The notes below the pieces were generated by a model, which searched no databases, had not been told where the DNA came from, and saw nothing but the letters and a program-made list of their open reading frames with translations. A stretch of 64,000 nucleotides of DNA from Bradyrhizobium sediminis (lineage in GTDB: Bacteria; Pseudomonadota; Alphaproteobacteria; Rhizobiales; Xanthobacteraceae): NCBI RefSeq assembly GCF_018736085.1, contig NZ_CP076134.1, positions 2,056,501 through 2,120,500 of the forward strand. The letters are read 5' to 3'. The first letter of the stretch is position 1, and every line of letters starts with the position of its first letter. Position numbers and translations under genes: made by a program. Below, in pieces: positions 11,707 to 21,620 of the stretch.

Positions 11707-11833
11707 CCGCGTTCCATTGACAGCGCTGGCAGGCTCCCGCCCGCGCGTCAGGGTTGGCTTGCGAAACGTCCGTCTCCTTGCCCGCTATATGCCGGTTTTT
11801 CAAGCCAAATCAGGGCTTGCGCCGCATGAGATT

Positions 11834-12847
11834 TTAGGCCGAGGCCGCGTGCTGCAGCTCGCCATGGCGCTCGCGCAACAGTTTCTCTTCCCACGCCAGC
11901 GCATGCCTGGCGATGGTCTCGAGATTGTCGTATTGCGGCGTCCAGTCCAGCATGCTTTTGATGCGGGTAGTGTCCGCGATCATGGTCATGATGTCGCCGG
12001 GCCGGCGCGGCGCATATTGAACCGCGAAATTGCGCCCGGAGACGCGCCGAACCGCCTCGATGGTTTCCAGCACGGAATAGCCGCGGCCATAGCCGCAATT
12101 CAGCGTCGCCGACTGGCCGCCGTCGCGCAAATACGACAGCGCCGCGCGATGCGCCTGCGCGAGGTCGCTGACGTGGATGAAATCCCGGATGCAACTGCCG
12201 TCCGGCGTCGGATAATCCGTGCCGAACACGTCGACCTTGGCGCGCTGTCCGGTGGCCGCCTCGACCGCGATCTTCAGGAGATGCGTGGCGCCGACGGTTG
12301 CAAGCCCGATGCGCGCTTTGGGGTCGGCGCCCGCGACATTGAAGTAGCGCAGCGCGACGTAGCTCATGCCGTGTGCGGTGGCGACGTCATGCAGCATGAT
12401 TTCGCTCATCAGCTTCGAGAAGCCGTAAGGCGACAGCGGCCGGGTCGGGGCGCTTTCGGGAACCGGAACCTGATCCGGATTGCCATAGACCGCAGCGGTC
12501 GACGAAAAGATGAAGCGGTTGACGCCGCACTTCACTGCCGCGTTCAGCAGGCTGCGCGTGGTCATGGTGTTGTTGCGGTAATAGGCGAGCGGATCGCGCA
12601 TCGAATCCGGCACCACCACGGAGCCGGCAAAATGAACGATGCTCTTGACGTCATGCGCCGATATCACGCCCTCGACGAGGTTTTCGTCGCCGGCGTCGCC
12701 GATGAACAGCGGCACGCCTTCGGGCACGAATGCGGAGAATCCGGTCGAGAGATTGTCGACCACGACGACGCTTTCGCCGGCTTCCGCCATCGCAAGAACC
12801 GTGTGACTTCCGATATAGCCGGCGCCGCCGGTGACAAGCACAGTCAT
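11834..12847 (-). CDS. galE: UDP-glucose 4-epimerase
   Basis: Interconverts UDP-glucose and UDP-galactose for surface polysaccharides. The chosen start gives MTVLVTGGAGYIGSHTV and a product of 337 residues, the usual GalE length; the open frame further upstream (to 12994) has no family similarity. Seen are the NAD motif GGAGYIGSH, the catalytic YGFSK (Tyr and Lys), SSTAAVYG and the C-terminal signature RRPGDIMTMIADT. It lies 127 bases from the MsbA-like gene on the same strand and is divergent from the glycosyltransferase on its other side. Confidence 0.93.
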   Translation of the reverse strand: MTVLVTGGAGYIGSHTVLAMAEAGESVVVVDNLSTGFSAFVPEGVPLFIGDAGDENLVEGVISAHDVKSIVHFAGSVVVPDSMRDPLAYYRNNTMTTRSLLNAAVKCGVNRFIFSSTAAVYGNPDQVPVPESAPTRPLSPYGFSKLMSEIMLHDVATAHGMSYVALRYFNVAGADPKARIGLATVGATHLLKIAVEAATGQRAKVDVFGTDYPTPDGSCIRDFIHVSDLAQAHRAALSYLRDGGQSATLNCGYGRGYSVLETIEAVRRVSGRNFAVQYAPRRPGDIMTMIADTTRIKSMLDWTPQYDNLETIARHALAWEEKLLRERHGELQHAASA

Positions 12848-12977
12848 GAGCTCACCCATCTCCCGATTTATCCGCGTGATGCTATCCGGGGCGCGGTGAA
12901 GAGTGGGTTTCGGCGCATGCGAACTGGTCACTATGCTTAATGTTGCGTATAGGAAATCTCGCGAAACGGAGCCCGAC

Positions 12978-14024
12978 GTGGCAAACGAGAACATTTCCGC
13001 GGATAACCTGCAGCTGATCGTGCCAAATCTGCACAGGCGCTATTCCGGCGTCACCGCGACCAACCGCATGGTGGCGCCGAAACTGGCGAAAATGTTCCGC
13101 GCCGGCTGGCTCGGGCCCGATGCGCCCGACGGCATCGCGCGGATCGGGGCGGCGGACCTCGTGAAATTATGGCGCCGCCGCAGTTCCCTGATCTGGCATG
13201 CGCGGCGCAACAACGAGATGATCGTGGGCGTAGTGCTGCGGTCGCTCGGCTGGCCCCTGAAGCTCGTATTCACCTCGGCGGCGCAGCGCCACCATACCTG
13301 GATCACGCGCTGGTTGATCCGGCAAATGGACGCGATCATCGCCACCAATGATATCTCGGCGTCGTTTCTCAAAGTGCAGGCGACCGTCATTCCGCATGGC
13401 GTCGATACCGACGCTTACGCGCCGCCGCGCGATCGCGCCGCGGCGTTCGCTGAAGCCGGATTGCCGGGCCGCTACGTGATCGGCTGCTTCGGCCGGGTGC
13501 GCGCGCAAAAGGGCAGCGACGTGTTCGTGGACGCGATGTGCCGGCTGCTGCCGCGCTATCCCGATTTCACTGCGGTCATGGTCGGCGCGATCACGCCCGA
13601 GCAAACCGCCTTCGCGGACGATTTGCGAAAACGCATCGATGCCGCGGGCCTGCAATCGCGCATCGTCATAACAGGCGAGTTGCCGATCGAGGAGGTGCCG
13701 CGCTGGTACCAGCGGCTGACGATCTACGCCTTCACCTCGCGCAACGAGGGTTTTGGGTTGACCCTGATCGAGGCGATGTCGGCGGGCGCGGCGCTGGTGG
13801 CCTCGCGCGCGGGCGCGGCGGAGCTCGTGGTCGAGGATGGCGTTACCGGCGTGCTGACGCCGACTGATGATGTCGATGCGCTGGTGGCCGCGCTGGAGCC
13901 GCTGCTGCGCGATCCGGCTTCAGCCGCGGCGATGGGCGAGCGCGGGCGGGCGCGGGTGCTGGAGAAATTCAGCCTTGAGGCGGAGGCGAACCGGATCGCG
14001 GAAGTTTACCGCACGCTGGTCTGA
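12978..14024 (+). CDS. Glycosyltransferase family 4, LPS-core mannosyltransferase-like
   Basis: A GT-B fold protein with NLHRRYSGVTATNRM at the N-terminus and the donor-binding region EGFGLTLIEAMSAGAALVASRAGAAELV (the E-x7-E motif). The opening resembles LpcC-type mannosyltransferases of the rhizobial LPS core, consistent with the adjoining heptose and galE genes, but the sugar cannot be proved. The GTG at 12978 is preferred because ACGGAG lies upstream; in-frame alternatives are ATG 12933 and GTG 12903, which overlap the galE promoter region. The 3' end overlaps the convergent gmhB by 19 bases. Confidence 0.8.
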   Translation: MANENISADNLQLIVPNLHRRYSGVTATNRMVAPKLAKMFRAGWLGPDAPDGIARIGAADLVKLWRRRSSLIWHARRNNEMIVGVVLRSLGWPLKLVFTSAAQRHHTWITRWLIRQMDAIIATNDISASFLKVQATVIPHGVDTDAYAPPRDRAAAFAEAGLPGRYVIGCFGRVRAQKGSDVFVDAMCRLLPRYPDFTAVMVGAITPEQTAFADDLRKRIDAAGLQSRIVITGELPIEEVPRWYQRLTIYAFTSRNEGFGLTLIEAMSAGAALVASRAGAAELVVEDGVTGVLTPTDDVDALVAALEPLLRDPASAAAMGERGRARVLEKFSLEAEANRIAEVYRTLV

Positions 14025-14548
14025 GCCATCACGCCGGCCACGAAGGCGTCGAGGTCGCCGCCCTCGAACAGAAACCCCGGCAGGCCCGCGGCCTCCGCCG
14101 CCTCGATATCGGTCGGGCGGTCACCGATGACGAAGCTGCCTTCGTGCCGCACCGGCCAGTGCTCCATCAGGTCGTGGATCATGCCCGGCGCCGGTTTGCG
14201 CCAGTGATGATCTTCGAGATAGCCGGCGACCGTCCCGGCCGGATGGTGCGGGCAATACCTGATGTCGTCGACGACAGCGCCCTGCGCCGCCAGCTCGTCA
14301 AGCATCCAGTCGTGCAGCTTGCCGACATCGTCCTCGGTGAAGTAGCCGCGCGCCACGCCGGACTGATTGGTGAAGAAGAACACGAAATAGCCGGCGTCGT
14401 TGAGGCGGCGGATCGCCTTCGCCGCGTTCGGCATCCAGCGGATCCGCTCCCGCGTGCCCATATAGCCGTCGTCGTGATTGACGACGCCATCGCGGTCGAG
14501 GAAGGCGGCGGGTCGAGGCGTCGAGCGGGCGGGATCGGCGCCGCTCAT
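14006..14548 (-). CDS. gmhB: D-glycero-beta-D-manno-heptose-1,7-bisphosphate 7-phosphatase
   Basis: Removes the C7 phosphate in ADP-heptose synthesis. It is a HAD-fold protein of 180 residues with the nucleophile motif [22 protein letters not shown], the Cys/His zinc-loop segment YCPHHP and the last motif [13 protein letters not shown]. The ATG (14548) overlaps the gmhA stop in an ATGA junction, so the two are translationally coupled. Convergent with the glycosyltransferase gene. Confidence 0.93.
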   Translation of the reverse strand: MSGADPARSTPRPAAFLDRDGVVNHDDGYMGTRERIRWMPNAAKAIRRLNDAGYFVFFFTNQSGVARGYFTEDDVGKLHDWMLDELAAQGAVVDDIRYCPHHPAGTVAGYLEDHHWRKPAPGMIHDLMEHWPVRHEGSFVIGDRPTDIEAAEAAGLPGFLFEGGDLDAFVAGVMAQTSVR

Positions 14549-15156
14549 TTTCGCAGTGCCTCGCGCATCATGGTCCGCTCGATCTCGTCGCAAATGCCGT
14601 GGGCAACCGCGAGATGGATCTGCTGCACCACCGGCGTGTCGTCGGTCGGCGCGACCAGCAGGTGATCGCAGAGCGCGCCGAGCGCATCGCCCCTGAGCCC
14701 GGTGAAGCCGATGGTGACGAGCCCGATGTCGCGCGCCTTGCGCAACGCCGCCAGGATGTTGGGCGAACGTCCCGAGGTGGAAAGCGCCAGCAGCACGTCG
14801 CCGCGCCGGCCGAGCCCTTCGACCTGCCGGGCGAACACCTGCTCGAAACCGTAGTCGTTGGCGATCGCGGTCAGCGCCGAGGTGTCGGTGGTCAGCGCGA
14901 GCGCGGCATAGCCGGGCCGGTCCTGCTTGTAGCGGCCGATGATTTCGGCGGCGATGTGCTGGGCGTCGGCGGCGCTGCCGCCATTGCCGACGACCATGAG
15001 CTTGTTGCCGGCGCGCAACGCCGCGATCATGGCGGCCGCAATGGCGCGCGCGGCGGCGAGCATTGCCGCATCCTTGGTCGCCCGCTCCAGCGCTGCGAGC
15101 GACTGGCCGAGATGGGCTCCGATCGGATCTTTCGAATCTTTCGAATCTTGGCTCAA
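14545..15156 (-). CDS. gmhA: Sedoheptulose-7-phosphate isomerase (phosphoheptose isomerase)
   Basis: First step of ADP-heptose synthesis: sedoheptulose 7-phosphate to D-glycero-D-manno-heptose 7-phosphate. It is a SIS-domain protein of 203 residues with the phosphate-binding motif [17 protein letters not shown], the second SIS motif [13 protein letters not shown] and the C-terminal catalytic His region [18 protein letters not shown]. It lies 69 bases after waaF and overlaps gmhB, giving an operon waaF-gmhA-gmhB. Confidence 0.95.
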   Translation of the reverse strand: MSQDSKDSKDPIGAHLGQSLAALERATKDAAMLAAARAIAAAMIAALRAGNKLMVVGNGGSAADAQHIAAEIIGRYKQDRPGYAALALTTDTSALTAIANDYGFEQVFARQVEGLGRRGDVLLALSTSGRSPNILAALRKARDIGLVTIGFTGLRGDALGALCDHLLVAPTDDTPVVQQIHLAVAHGICDEIERTMMREALRK

Positions 15157-15225
15157 CGCGCACCGTCAGGGTTGGAATTGGCCATCTTGGTAATGACCGC
15201 ACCGCGGCTGCGCAAGCTCGCGGTG

Positions 15226-16293
15226 TCAGCGCGCAACGCCGGCTCCTGCCTCGGCCAGCACGCACCCGGCGATCGCAACCACGTCGGAAGCGGGAATGTC
15301 GCGCATGCAGCGATGGTCGTTCATGGTGCAGACCGGGCGGTGGCAGGGCTGGCACGGCACCGCTGTCCTGGTCTGCACCGTCGCGGCGAGGCCGTTCAGC
15401 GGCGCCCAGTGATAGGGGCTGGTGGGACCGAAAATGCCCATGGTCGGCGTGCCGATCGCCGCCGCAATATGCATCAGCCCGGAATCGTTCGATATCGCGA
15501 CGCTGGCCGCCGCCATCGCCAGAATGCCGTTGCGCAGGTCGGTGCCGGTGAGGTCGCGGACGCGAGGTCCGCCTGCAGCCACGATCTCGGCCGCCAGCGC
15601 CTTTTCGCCGGGGCCGCCGACCACCCAGACATCAAGGCCGCGTTCGGCCAGCAGGCGCGCGGCTTCCGGATAGTAGGTCCAGCGCTTGGACGCGCCGACC
15701 GAGCCCGGTGCCAGGGCCACGGCAGGGCCCGTGCCAAGCCCGTTGGCCTGCCGCCAGCGGGCGCTTTCCTCAGGCGGCACATGAAGCTGCGGCACCGGCC
15801 ATTCGCCCGGCAGCGGCGCGCCATCGGGCAGCGCCAGGGCCGCATTCTTGTCGATGAAGCGGGGCAGGGCCTTTTCGCCCCAGCGCCATTGGTTGATCAG
15901 CCCGAACCGGGCCTCGCCGACGAATCCCACCCGTTCCGGAATGCCCGCCAGCGCCGGCGCAATGGCCGATTTCCAGGTGCGGGGCAGCACCAGCGCGGTG
16001 CCGTAGCCCCTGGCCCTCAGCTGCTCGGCCAGGCCCCATTGCTTGGCCAGAGCCAGCCGGCTGCGCGGCAGGTCCCAGACGATCCCGGCGCGCACCCCGG
16101 GCATATAATCGACCAGCGGGGCGCACAGCGAGGTGACGAGCAGATCGACCGGCCGATTCGGCCAACGCTGCTTCAGGACGCGCACCACGGTATGGCCGCG
16201 GACGAAATCGCCGATCCACATGTAGGGAACGATCAGGATCGGCCGGGTATCGCCCGGGTCCTCCAGCGCCTTAAGTATTGAATCCAGACTCAT
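15226..16293 (-). CDS. waaF: Lipopolysaccharide heptosyltransferase II
   Basis: Adds heptose from ADP-heptose to the LPS inner core at the inner membrane. The start at 16293 gives MSLDSILKAL and a length of 355 residues, normal for GT9 heptosyltransferases; an open extension to 16452 is unlikely. GT9 marks are the N-terminal ILIVPYMWIGDFVRGHTVVRVL, the ADP-binding region LAPGSVGASKRWTYYPEAA and SNDSGLMHIAAAIGTPTMGIFGPTSP. The tail has a Cys cluster (PCQPCHRPVCTMNDHRC). It is divergent from hldD across a 173-base gap that should hold promoters for both directions. Confidence 0.92.
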   Translation of the reverse strand: MSLDSILKALEDPGDTRPILIVPYMWIGDFVRGHTVVRVLKQRWPNRPVDLLVTSLCAPLVDYMPGVRAGIVWDLPRSRLALAKQWGLAEQLRARGYGTALVLPRTWKSAIAPALAGIPERVGFVGEARFGLINQWRWGEKALPRFIDKNAALALPDGAPLPGEWPVPQLHVPPEESARWRQANGLGTGPAVALAPGSVGASKRWTYYPEAARLLAERGLDVWVVGGPGEKALAAEIVAAGGPRVRDLTGTDLRNGILAMAAASVAISNDSGLMHIAAAIGTPTMGIFGPTSPYHWAPLNGLAATVQTRTAVPCQPCHRPVCTMNDHRCMRDIPASDVVAIAGCVLAEAGAGVAR

Positions 16294-16466
16294 ATTTTGG
16301 TGGTCTTCCCCGGGGCATTTCAAACCTGTCGGTACCGGCTCCTCCGGGCGAGGTAAAGTCACCGTCCGGGGGGCAGCCTTCGTCTTCACCAAGCGGGACG
16401 CCCCAAGTTGCCTGCCGGGCTGGGTTGAGGCAAAGCTGCGATCCCACATCAAGGGCAGGGTACGGA

Positions 16467-17447
16467 ATGTTGCTGGTGACCGGTGGCGCCGGTTTTATCG
16501 GATCGAATGTCGTGGCCGCGTTGAACGACGCCGGCCGCGCCGACGTGGCGGTGTGCGATGTGCTGGGCCATGACGGCAAATGGCGCAATCTCGCCAAACG
16601 CCAGGTTGCGGACATCGTGCCGCCGGCGGAACTGATGGACTGGCTCAAGGGCCGTCGGCTCGATGCCGTCATCCATCTCGGCGCCATCTCGGAGACCACG
16701 GCGACCGACGGCGATCTGGTGATCGAAACCAATTTTAGGCTGTCGATGCGGCTGCTCGACTGGTGCACGGCCAATGCGACGCCGCTCATCTACGCCTCGT
16801 CGGCGGCGACCTATGGCGACGGCGCGCAGGGCTTTCGCGACGACCAGTCGATGTCGGCGCTGAAGACGTTGCGGCCGATGAATCTGTACGGCTGGAGCAA
16901 GCATCTGTTCGACATGGCGGTCGCCGAACGCGCGGCCAGGAGCGAAAAGCTGCCGCCGCAATGGGTGGGCTTGAAGTTCTTCAACGTGTTCGGCCCCAAC
17001 GAATATCACAAGGGCGCGATGATGAGCGTGCTGGCGCGTCGCTTCGACGACATCAGGGCCGGCCGCGTCGTGCAGTTGTTCAAGTCGCACCGCGAGGGCA
17101 TCGCCGACGGCGATCAGCGCCGCGATTTCATCTATGTCGACGATGTGGTGCGGGTGATGATGTGGCTGCTCGCGACACCGTCGGTCAGCGGCATCTACAA
17201 CGTCGGAACCGGCAAGGCGCGCAGCTTCAGGGATCTGATGCTTTCGGCCTATGCCGCGCTCGGCACGTCTGCGAATATCCAGTATATCGACATGCCCGAG
17301 CAGATTCGCGGCAGCTACCAGTATTTCACCGAGAGCGATGTCGGCCGGCTGCAGCGCGCCGGCTACAACGGCGGCTTCACGGCGCTGGAAGACGCGGTCG
17401 GGACTTACGTCAGGGGTTTTCTCGATTCCGCCGACCGCTTCCGCTGA
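16467..17447 (+). CDS. hldD: ADP-L-glycero-D-manno-heptose 6-epimerase
   Basis: Last step in making the heptose donor used by WaaF. It is a short-chain dehydrogenase-type epimerase of 326 residues starting MLLVTGGAGFIGSNVV, with the catalytic pair in MNLYGWSKHLFD (Y-x3-K) and the family segment FNVFGPNEYHKGAMMSV. The start at 16467 is supported by an AGGG-rich site at 16452-16460; the open frame upstream of it is not family-like. Only 23 bases separate it from hldE. Confidence 0.95.
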   Translation: MLLVTGGAGFIGSNVVAALNDAGRADVAVCDVLGHDGKWRNLAKRQVADIVPPAELMDWLKGRRLDAVIHLGAISETTATDGDLVIETNFRLSMRLLDWCTANATPLIYASSAATYGDGAQGFRDDQSMSALKTLRPMNLYGWSKHLFDMAVAERAARSEKLPPQWVGLKFFNVFGPNEYHKGAMMSVLARRFDDIRAGRVVQLFKSHREGIADGDQRRDFIYVDDVVRVMMWLLATPSVSGIYNVGTGKARSFRDLMLSAYAALGTSANIQYIDMPEQIRGSYQYFTESDVGRLQRAGYNGGFTALEDAVGTYVRGFLDSADRFR

Positions 17448-17470
17448 CGCGCAACGGATAACGAGTTCAG

Positions 17471-18943
17471 ATGTTCGATTTTGAAGCCCTGTCGCATGCG
17501 ATTGCCAGCCGGACGGTGATCTGCGTCGGCGATCTCATGCTCGACGAATTCGTCTATGGCGAGGTATCGCGTATTTCGCCGGAGGCGCCTGCGCCGGTGA
17601 TCGCGGTCCAGCGCAGCGAGATCAATATCGGCGGTGCCGGCAATGTCGCGCGCAACATCGCCTCGCTCGGCGCACGCTGCATCTTTGTCGGACTGATCGG
17701 CGACGACGATTCGGGCGCGACGCTTAAATCGGCGCTGGCGCAGGAAGGCAGAATCGAAAGCGTGCTGGTGTGCGATCCCTCGCGGCCGACGACGCGGAAG
17801 GTGCGCTTCGTCTCCGAGCATTTCTCCACCCACATGCTGCGCGCGGACTGGGAACTGGCACAGCCTGCGGCAGCGGATATCGAGCAGAAACTGATCGACG
17901 CCATCCTGCCGCAGCTCGCCCGCGCCGACATCGTGCTGCTGTCCGACTACGCCAAGGGCGTGCTCACGGCTCGCGTGATCCGCAACGTCATCGACGCTGC
18001 GCGAAAGCTCGGCAAGCGCGTGATCGTCGATCCCAAGAGCGCCAATTTCGCGATCTACCGCGGGGCGACGCTGCTGACGCCCAACCGCAAGGAGTTCGCG
18101 GCGGCGACCCGCAGCCGCGCCGATACCGAAGACAGCATTGCGGTCGCAGCCCAGGATGCGATGCAGCTGGCCGACTGCGAAGCCATCCTGGTGAAGCAGA
18201 GCGAACACGGCATGACGCTGGTGCCGCGCAAGGGCGAGGCCATCCACGTGCCGGCGCATCCGGTCAAGGTGCGCGACGTCTCCGGCGCCGGCGACACCGT
18301 TGCCGCGGCGCTGGCGGTGGCGCTGGCGGCGGGGGCCGATTGGGAGACCGCGCTGCGGATGGCGAATGCGGCGGCCGCGGTGGCCGTCGGCAAGAAGGGT
18401 ACCGCCAGCGTGACGCCGGCGGAACTGCGGCGCAAGATTCTGCCGCACGCTTTCCTCGCGGCGGAGGAAAAGATCGTGGCGACAGGCGGTGGCCTCGACG
18501 CGCAGCTTTCGGATTGGCGCAAGCAGGGATTGCGGGTCGGCTTCACCAACGGCTGTTTCGACATCCTGCATCCCGGCCACGTCAAGGTCTTGACCGCGGC
18601 GCGCGCCGCCTGCGACCGGCTGATCGTCGGTCTCAACAGCGACGCATCGGTGAAGCGGCTGAAGGGCGAGGGGCGTCCGGTCCAGGACGAGCGCGCCCGC
18701 GCCGAGGTGCTGGCGGCGCTGGAGGCGGTCGATCTCGTCGTTGTCTTTGAAGAGGACACGCCGCTCAAATTGATCGAGCAGATCAAACCGAGTATTTTGG
18801 TCAAGGGTGGCGACTACACCCGCGAGCAGGTCGTCGGGCACGAGATCGTTACGGTCGGCGGCGGTGAAGTGTTGCTCGTTGACGTGCTCCAGGGCTTCAG
18901 CACGTCATCGCTGATCGGACGGGCGCGCAAGGTAGACAGATGA
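17471..18943 (+). CDS. hldE: Bifunctional heptose-7-phosphate kinase / heptose-1-phosphate adenylyltransferase
   Basis: Performs two steps of ADP-heptose synthesis. The N-terminal half (about residues 1-320) is a PfkB/ribokinase domain with [15 protein letters not shown] and the catalytic motif [16 protein letters not shown]. The C-terminal part (about 350-490) is a nucleotidyltransferase with [18 protein letters not shown], where HPGH is the catalytic HxGH. The length of 490 residues equals the usual fused enzyme. Together with gmhA, gmhB and hldD it completes the ADP-heptose pathway. Its stop overlaps the start of the next short frame (ATGA). Confidence 0.96.
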   Translation: MFDFEALSHAIASRTVICVGDLMLDEFVYGEVSRISPEAPAPVIAVQRSEINIGGAGNVARNIASLGARCIFVGLIGDDDSGATLKSALAQEGRIESVLVCDPSRPTTRKVRFVSEHFSTHMLRADWELAQPAAADIEQKLIDAILPQLARADIVLLSDYAKGVLTARVIRNVIDAARKLGKRVIVDPKSANFAIYRGATLLTPNRKEFAAATRSRADTEDSIAVAAQDAMQLADCEAILVKQSEHGMTLVPRKGEAIHVPAHPVKVRDVSGAGDTVAAALAVALAAGADWETALRMANAAAAVAVGKKGTASVTPAELRRKILPHAFLAAEEKIVATGGGLDAQLSDWRKQGLRVGFTNGCFDILHPGHVKVLTAARAACDRLIVGLNSDASVKRLKGEGRPVQDERARAEVLAALEAVDLVVVFEEDTPLKLIEQIKPSILVKGGDYTREQVVGHEIVTVGGGEVLLVDVLQGFSTSSLIGRARKVDR

Positions 18944-19191
18944 AGACGAGCAACGCTAATTATCTAGCTGGCAAAACCTTGTTGTTTTGGGCCGATATCG
19001 AACGGCGAAAACTCGTCTCCGATGTTTTGGCAGTATTGGTTGTGGTTACATTGCTGTGGTCAACGTCGCTTCCAGCCATTTTTATCGCTATTTGGTTGCT
19101 GGTGCTGGTGCAGACAGGACATACAGCGCCTGTTGATGCCCCCCAGGCGGGTCGGTCCGCTAACCGTTGCGCAGACGAGTTCGATGCTTAG
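18940..19191 (+). pseudogene. Truncated N-terminus of an O-antigen-ligase-like membrane protein
   Basis: The frame starts in an ATGA overlap with hldE, as a functional operon partner would, and reads through one hydrophobic segment (VLAVLVVVTLLWSTSLPAIFIAIWLLVLVQ). It then loses membrane character (TAPVDAPQAGRSANRC) and ends after 83 residues. In relatives the gene after hldE often encodes an O-antigen ligase whose first helix has a similar 'PWSTSLPAI' pattern. I therefore read this as the remaining first 60-65 codons of that gene, cut at about 19125-19140. The identification is from memory of the family and not from alignment; it could instead be a small single-pass membrane protein. Confidence 0.5.
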
Positions 19192-19360
19192 TTCTCCCTT
19201 GTTGGACTTCCAAGAGGGATGGATGTACGTACTTGGCGTGGACATCACGGGTGGATCGGTGACAAAAGCGGCCTCACAGTCGGCGGTTTTGCCGACCCTT
19301 AGGATGCCTTGAATCCCATGCTCTCTCGCTCAACAACTCAGAAGTCAGTTGCGATCTGTT

Positions 19361-21310
19361 ATGCCCCCCGCTTATTTTGAACATTCAATAAATAGCCTTC
19401 GACGCCTGACCTGGCGCAACCTGCTCATTGCTGTTCACGATGCTGTAGTCACGACTATCGCGGTTCTCGCGAGCTTCTACTTGCGTTTCGAGGGACAGGA
19501 ATTTCTAGTTCGGATTCCTCTCCTGTTTTTGATTTTGCCTTGTTTCGTCGCGTTTAGCGTCGTTGTTTGTTACGTCTTCAATCTGACCACAACAAAGTGG
19601 CGATTTGTTTCTCTTCCGGATGTTCTCAATATTTTACTCGTGGCGACCGTGCTGACGCTGACCCTTCTCGTCATCGATTATATTTTCCTTGCGCCCAATA
19701 TCTATGGGTCGTTTTTCTTAGGCAAGACGACGATGCTGATCTACTGGTTTCTTGAGGTTGCCTTCCTCAGTGGATCTAGGCTGGCGTATCGTTATTTTCG
19801 CTATAGTCGCACCCTCAACCGAGCAAGAGCTCTGGACGCGGTGCCGACGCTGCTAATCGGCCGGGCTGCCGACGCAGAGATTTTCCTTCGCGCGGTCGAG
19901 AGCGGCGCTGTGAAGCATCTCTGGCCCGTTGGCGTACTCTCTCCGTCCAGGGCTGACCGCGGGCAAACGATACGTGGTATGCCGGTGCTCGGGGGAATTG
20001 ATGATCTCAACGAGATTTTGAACGAGTTCATCAAGCATCAGAAACCTGTTGAACGTATCGTTATGACGCCATCGGCTTTCGAGCCGGACTCTCAACCGGA
20101 TTCGGTTCTCATGCTGAGTCGCAGGCTGGGGCTGATCGTCAGTCGTCTCCCCTCGCTCGAGGAGAGCAGGGAGATGCCGCAGTTGGCTCCTGTTGCGGTG
20201 GAGGACCTGTTGCTTCGTCCAAGCGAGACGATCGACTACAATCGACTTGAGACTTTGGTGAGAAACAAGTCGATCGCGGTGACCGGTGGTGGCGGATCAA
20301 TCGGATCTGAGCTCTGTAATCGTGTTGTTGCGTTTGGCGCAAGCAGATTGCTGATTATCGAGAATTCCGAGCCTGCACTTTACGCTATCAGCGAATCCCT
20401 GACGAGCAAGAATCGCATCGCCGTGATTGAAGGCCGAATTGCCGATATTCGTGACCGTGATCGAATGCTTCGCCTAATGGAAGAATTCAAACCTGATATC
20501 GTCTTTCATGCAGCAGCCCTCAAACATGTACCGATTCTTGAGCGCGACTGGAGCGAAGGTGTCAAGACGAATATTTTTGGATCGATGAACGTCGCAGATG
20601 CGGCATTGGCTGCGGGCGCTGAAGCGATGGTTATGATATCGACCGACAAGGCAATCGAACCGGTTTCCATGCTTGGTCTAACCAAACGCTTCGCTGAGAT
20701 GTACTGTCAAGGACTTGATCGCGAACTTGCGGCGCAGGTGAAAGAAAAGCCCCCGATGAGGCTAATCTCGGTGCGGTTCGGAAATGTGCTGGCTTCGAAC
20801 GGATCGGTCGTACCGAAATTCAAGGCGCAGATCGAGGCAGGTGGGCCAGTAACTGTCACCCACCCGGATATGGTGCGTTATTTCATGACGATCCGCGAAG
20901 CGTGCGATCTGGTCATAACGGCGGCGAGCTATGCATTGACGCCGGCGCGCCGGGATGTGTCGGTGTTTGTTTTGAACATGGGCCAGCCGGTCAAGATCGT
21001 TGATCTTGCTGTGCGAATGATCCGTCTATCCGGACTTGAACCGTATCACGATATCGACATCATTTTCACCGGCATGCGGCCGGGAGAGCGGTTGAACGAA
21101 ATCCTTTTTGCGAAAGAAGAGCCGACGATTGAGATCGGCTTGTCGGGGATCCTGGCGGCCAAGCCGAACGAATTTCCCCTGGAGATGTTGCGCCGATGGA
21201 TCGCCACGTTGGCGGAGGCGATTGCAAACGAGGACAAGGCGGCCATTCGTTCAATTTTAAAGCACGCGGTGCCTGAGTTCAGATCCAATACTATTTCTAT
21301 CTCAGATTGA
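19361..21310 (+). CDS. CapD/FlaA1-type nucleotide-sugar epimerase/dehydratase with membrane domain
   Basis: Likely modifies UDP-GlcNAc or a related sugar for O-antigen or capsule. Residues of about 20-140 carry four to five membrane helices; then come a Rossmann-like region and a second SDR domain with the NAD motif VTGGGGSIGSELCNRVV and the active-site segment MISTDKAIEPVSMLGLTKR. The length of 649 residues is normal for WbpM/CapD proteins. The start at ATG 19361 is chosen; a TTG at 19349 is in frame. Codons are visibly richer in A and T than in the neighbours, suggesting recent transfer with the O-antigen region. In the catalytic segment the position that is Tyr or Met in many relatives appears to be Leu. 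Confidence 0.88.
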   Translation: MPPAYFEHSINSLRRLTWRNLLIAVHDAVVTTIAVLASFYLRFEGQEFLVRIPLLFLILPCFVAFSVVVCYVFNLTTTKWRFVSLPDVLNILLVATVLTLTLLVIDYIFLAPNIYGSFFLGKTTMLIYWFLEVAFLSGSRLAYRYFRYSRTLNRARALDAVPTLLIGRAADAEIFLRAVESGAVKHLWPVGVLSPSRADRGQTIRGMPVLGGIDDLNEILNEFIKHQKPVERIVMTPSAFEPDSQPDSVLMLSRRLGLIVSRLPSLEESREMPQLAPVAVEDLLLRPSETIDYNRLETLVRNKSIAVTGGGGSIGSELCNRVVAFGASRLLIIENSEPALYAISESLTSKNRIAVIEGRIADIRDRDRMLRLMEEFKPDIVFHAAALKHVPILERDWSEGVKTNIFGSMNVADAALAAGAEAMVMISTDKAIEPVSMLGLTKRFAEMYCQGLDRELAAQVKEKPPMRLISVRFGNVLASNGSVVPKFKAQIEAGGPVTVTHPDMVRYFMTIREACDLVITAASYALTPARRDVSVFVLNMGQPVKIVDLAVRMIRLSGLEPYHDIDIIFTGMRPGERLNEILFAKEEPTIEIGLSGILAAKPNEFPLEMLRRWIATLAEAIANEDKAAIRSILKHAVPEFRSNTISISD

Positions 21311-21620
21311 CATGACGATAGAGGAAAGGCTGTAGCCTAACCGGTCGCCACCATGGAGCGTGGGTGATCGAGCGGCGAAAGTTCATGAGGGAGTTGAAGC
21401 TTGAGCTGCGCGGACTGGGTGAGTAAGTTTGCAAACGATCCGCAACATGCGGTTGCTGACCAGCAGCAATGAAGCCCAGGCAGTTGGAGATCTGGCGGCT
21501 GAAGCACAAGGTCACCAAAGCTGAAATCGAACAAGACAGCTATGGGAACGGTATATTGCACAGAAAGCTGATGCTTCTGCCGTCAGGTGACTCTCCTACC
21601 TGTCTCGGGAAGCAGTTCGT
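21311..21620. other. 310-base stretch without a convincing gene
   Basis: Short open frames exist on both strands, but none has a ribosome site, recognisable domain or family-like composition. The sequence is less GC-rich than the flanks. It separates the CapD-like gene from a convergent membrane-protein gene. No clear hairpin terminator was found. Confidence 0.5.

Noticed and set aside
9613-11829. 738-codon open frame on the plus strand
   Set aside because: It lies antisense to the MsbA-like exporter, whose motifs are unmistakable; long antisense frames are common in GC-rich DNA and the product has a basic, low-complexity composition.
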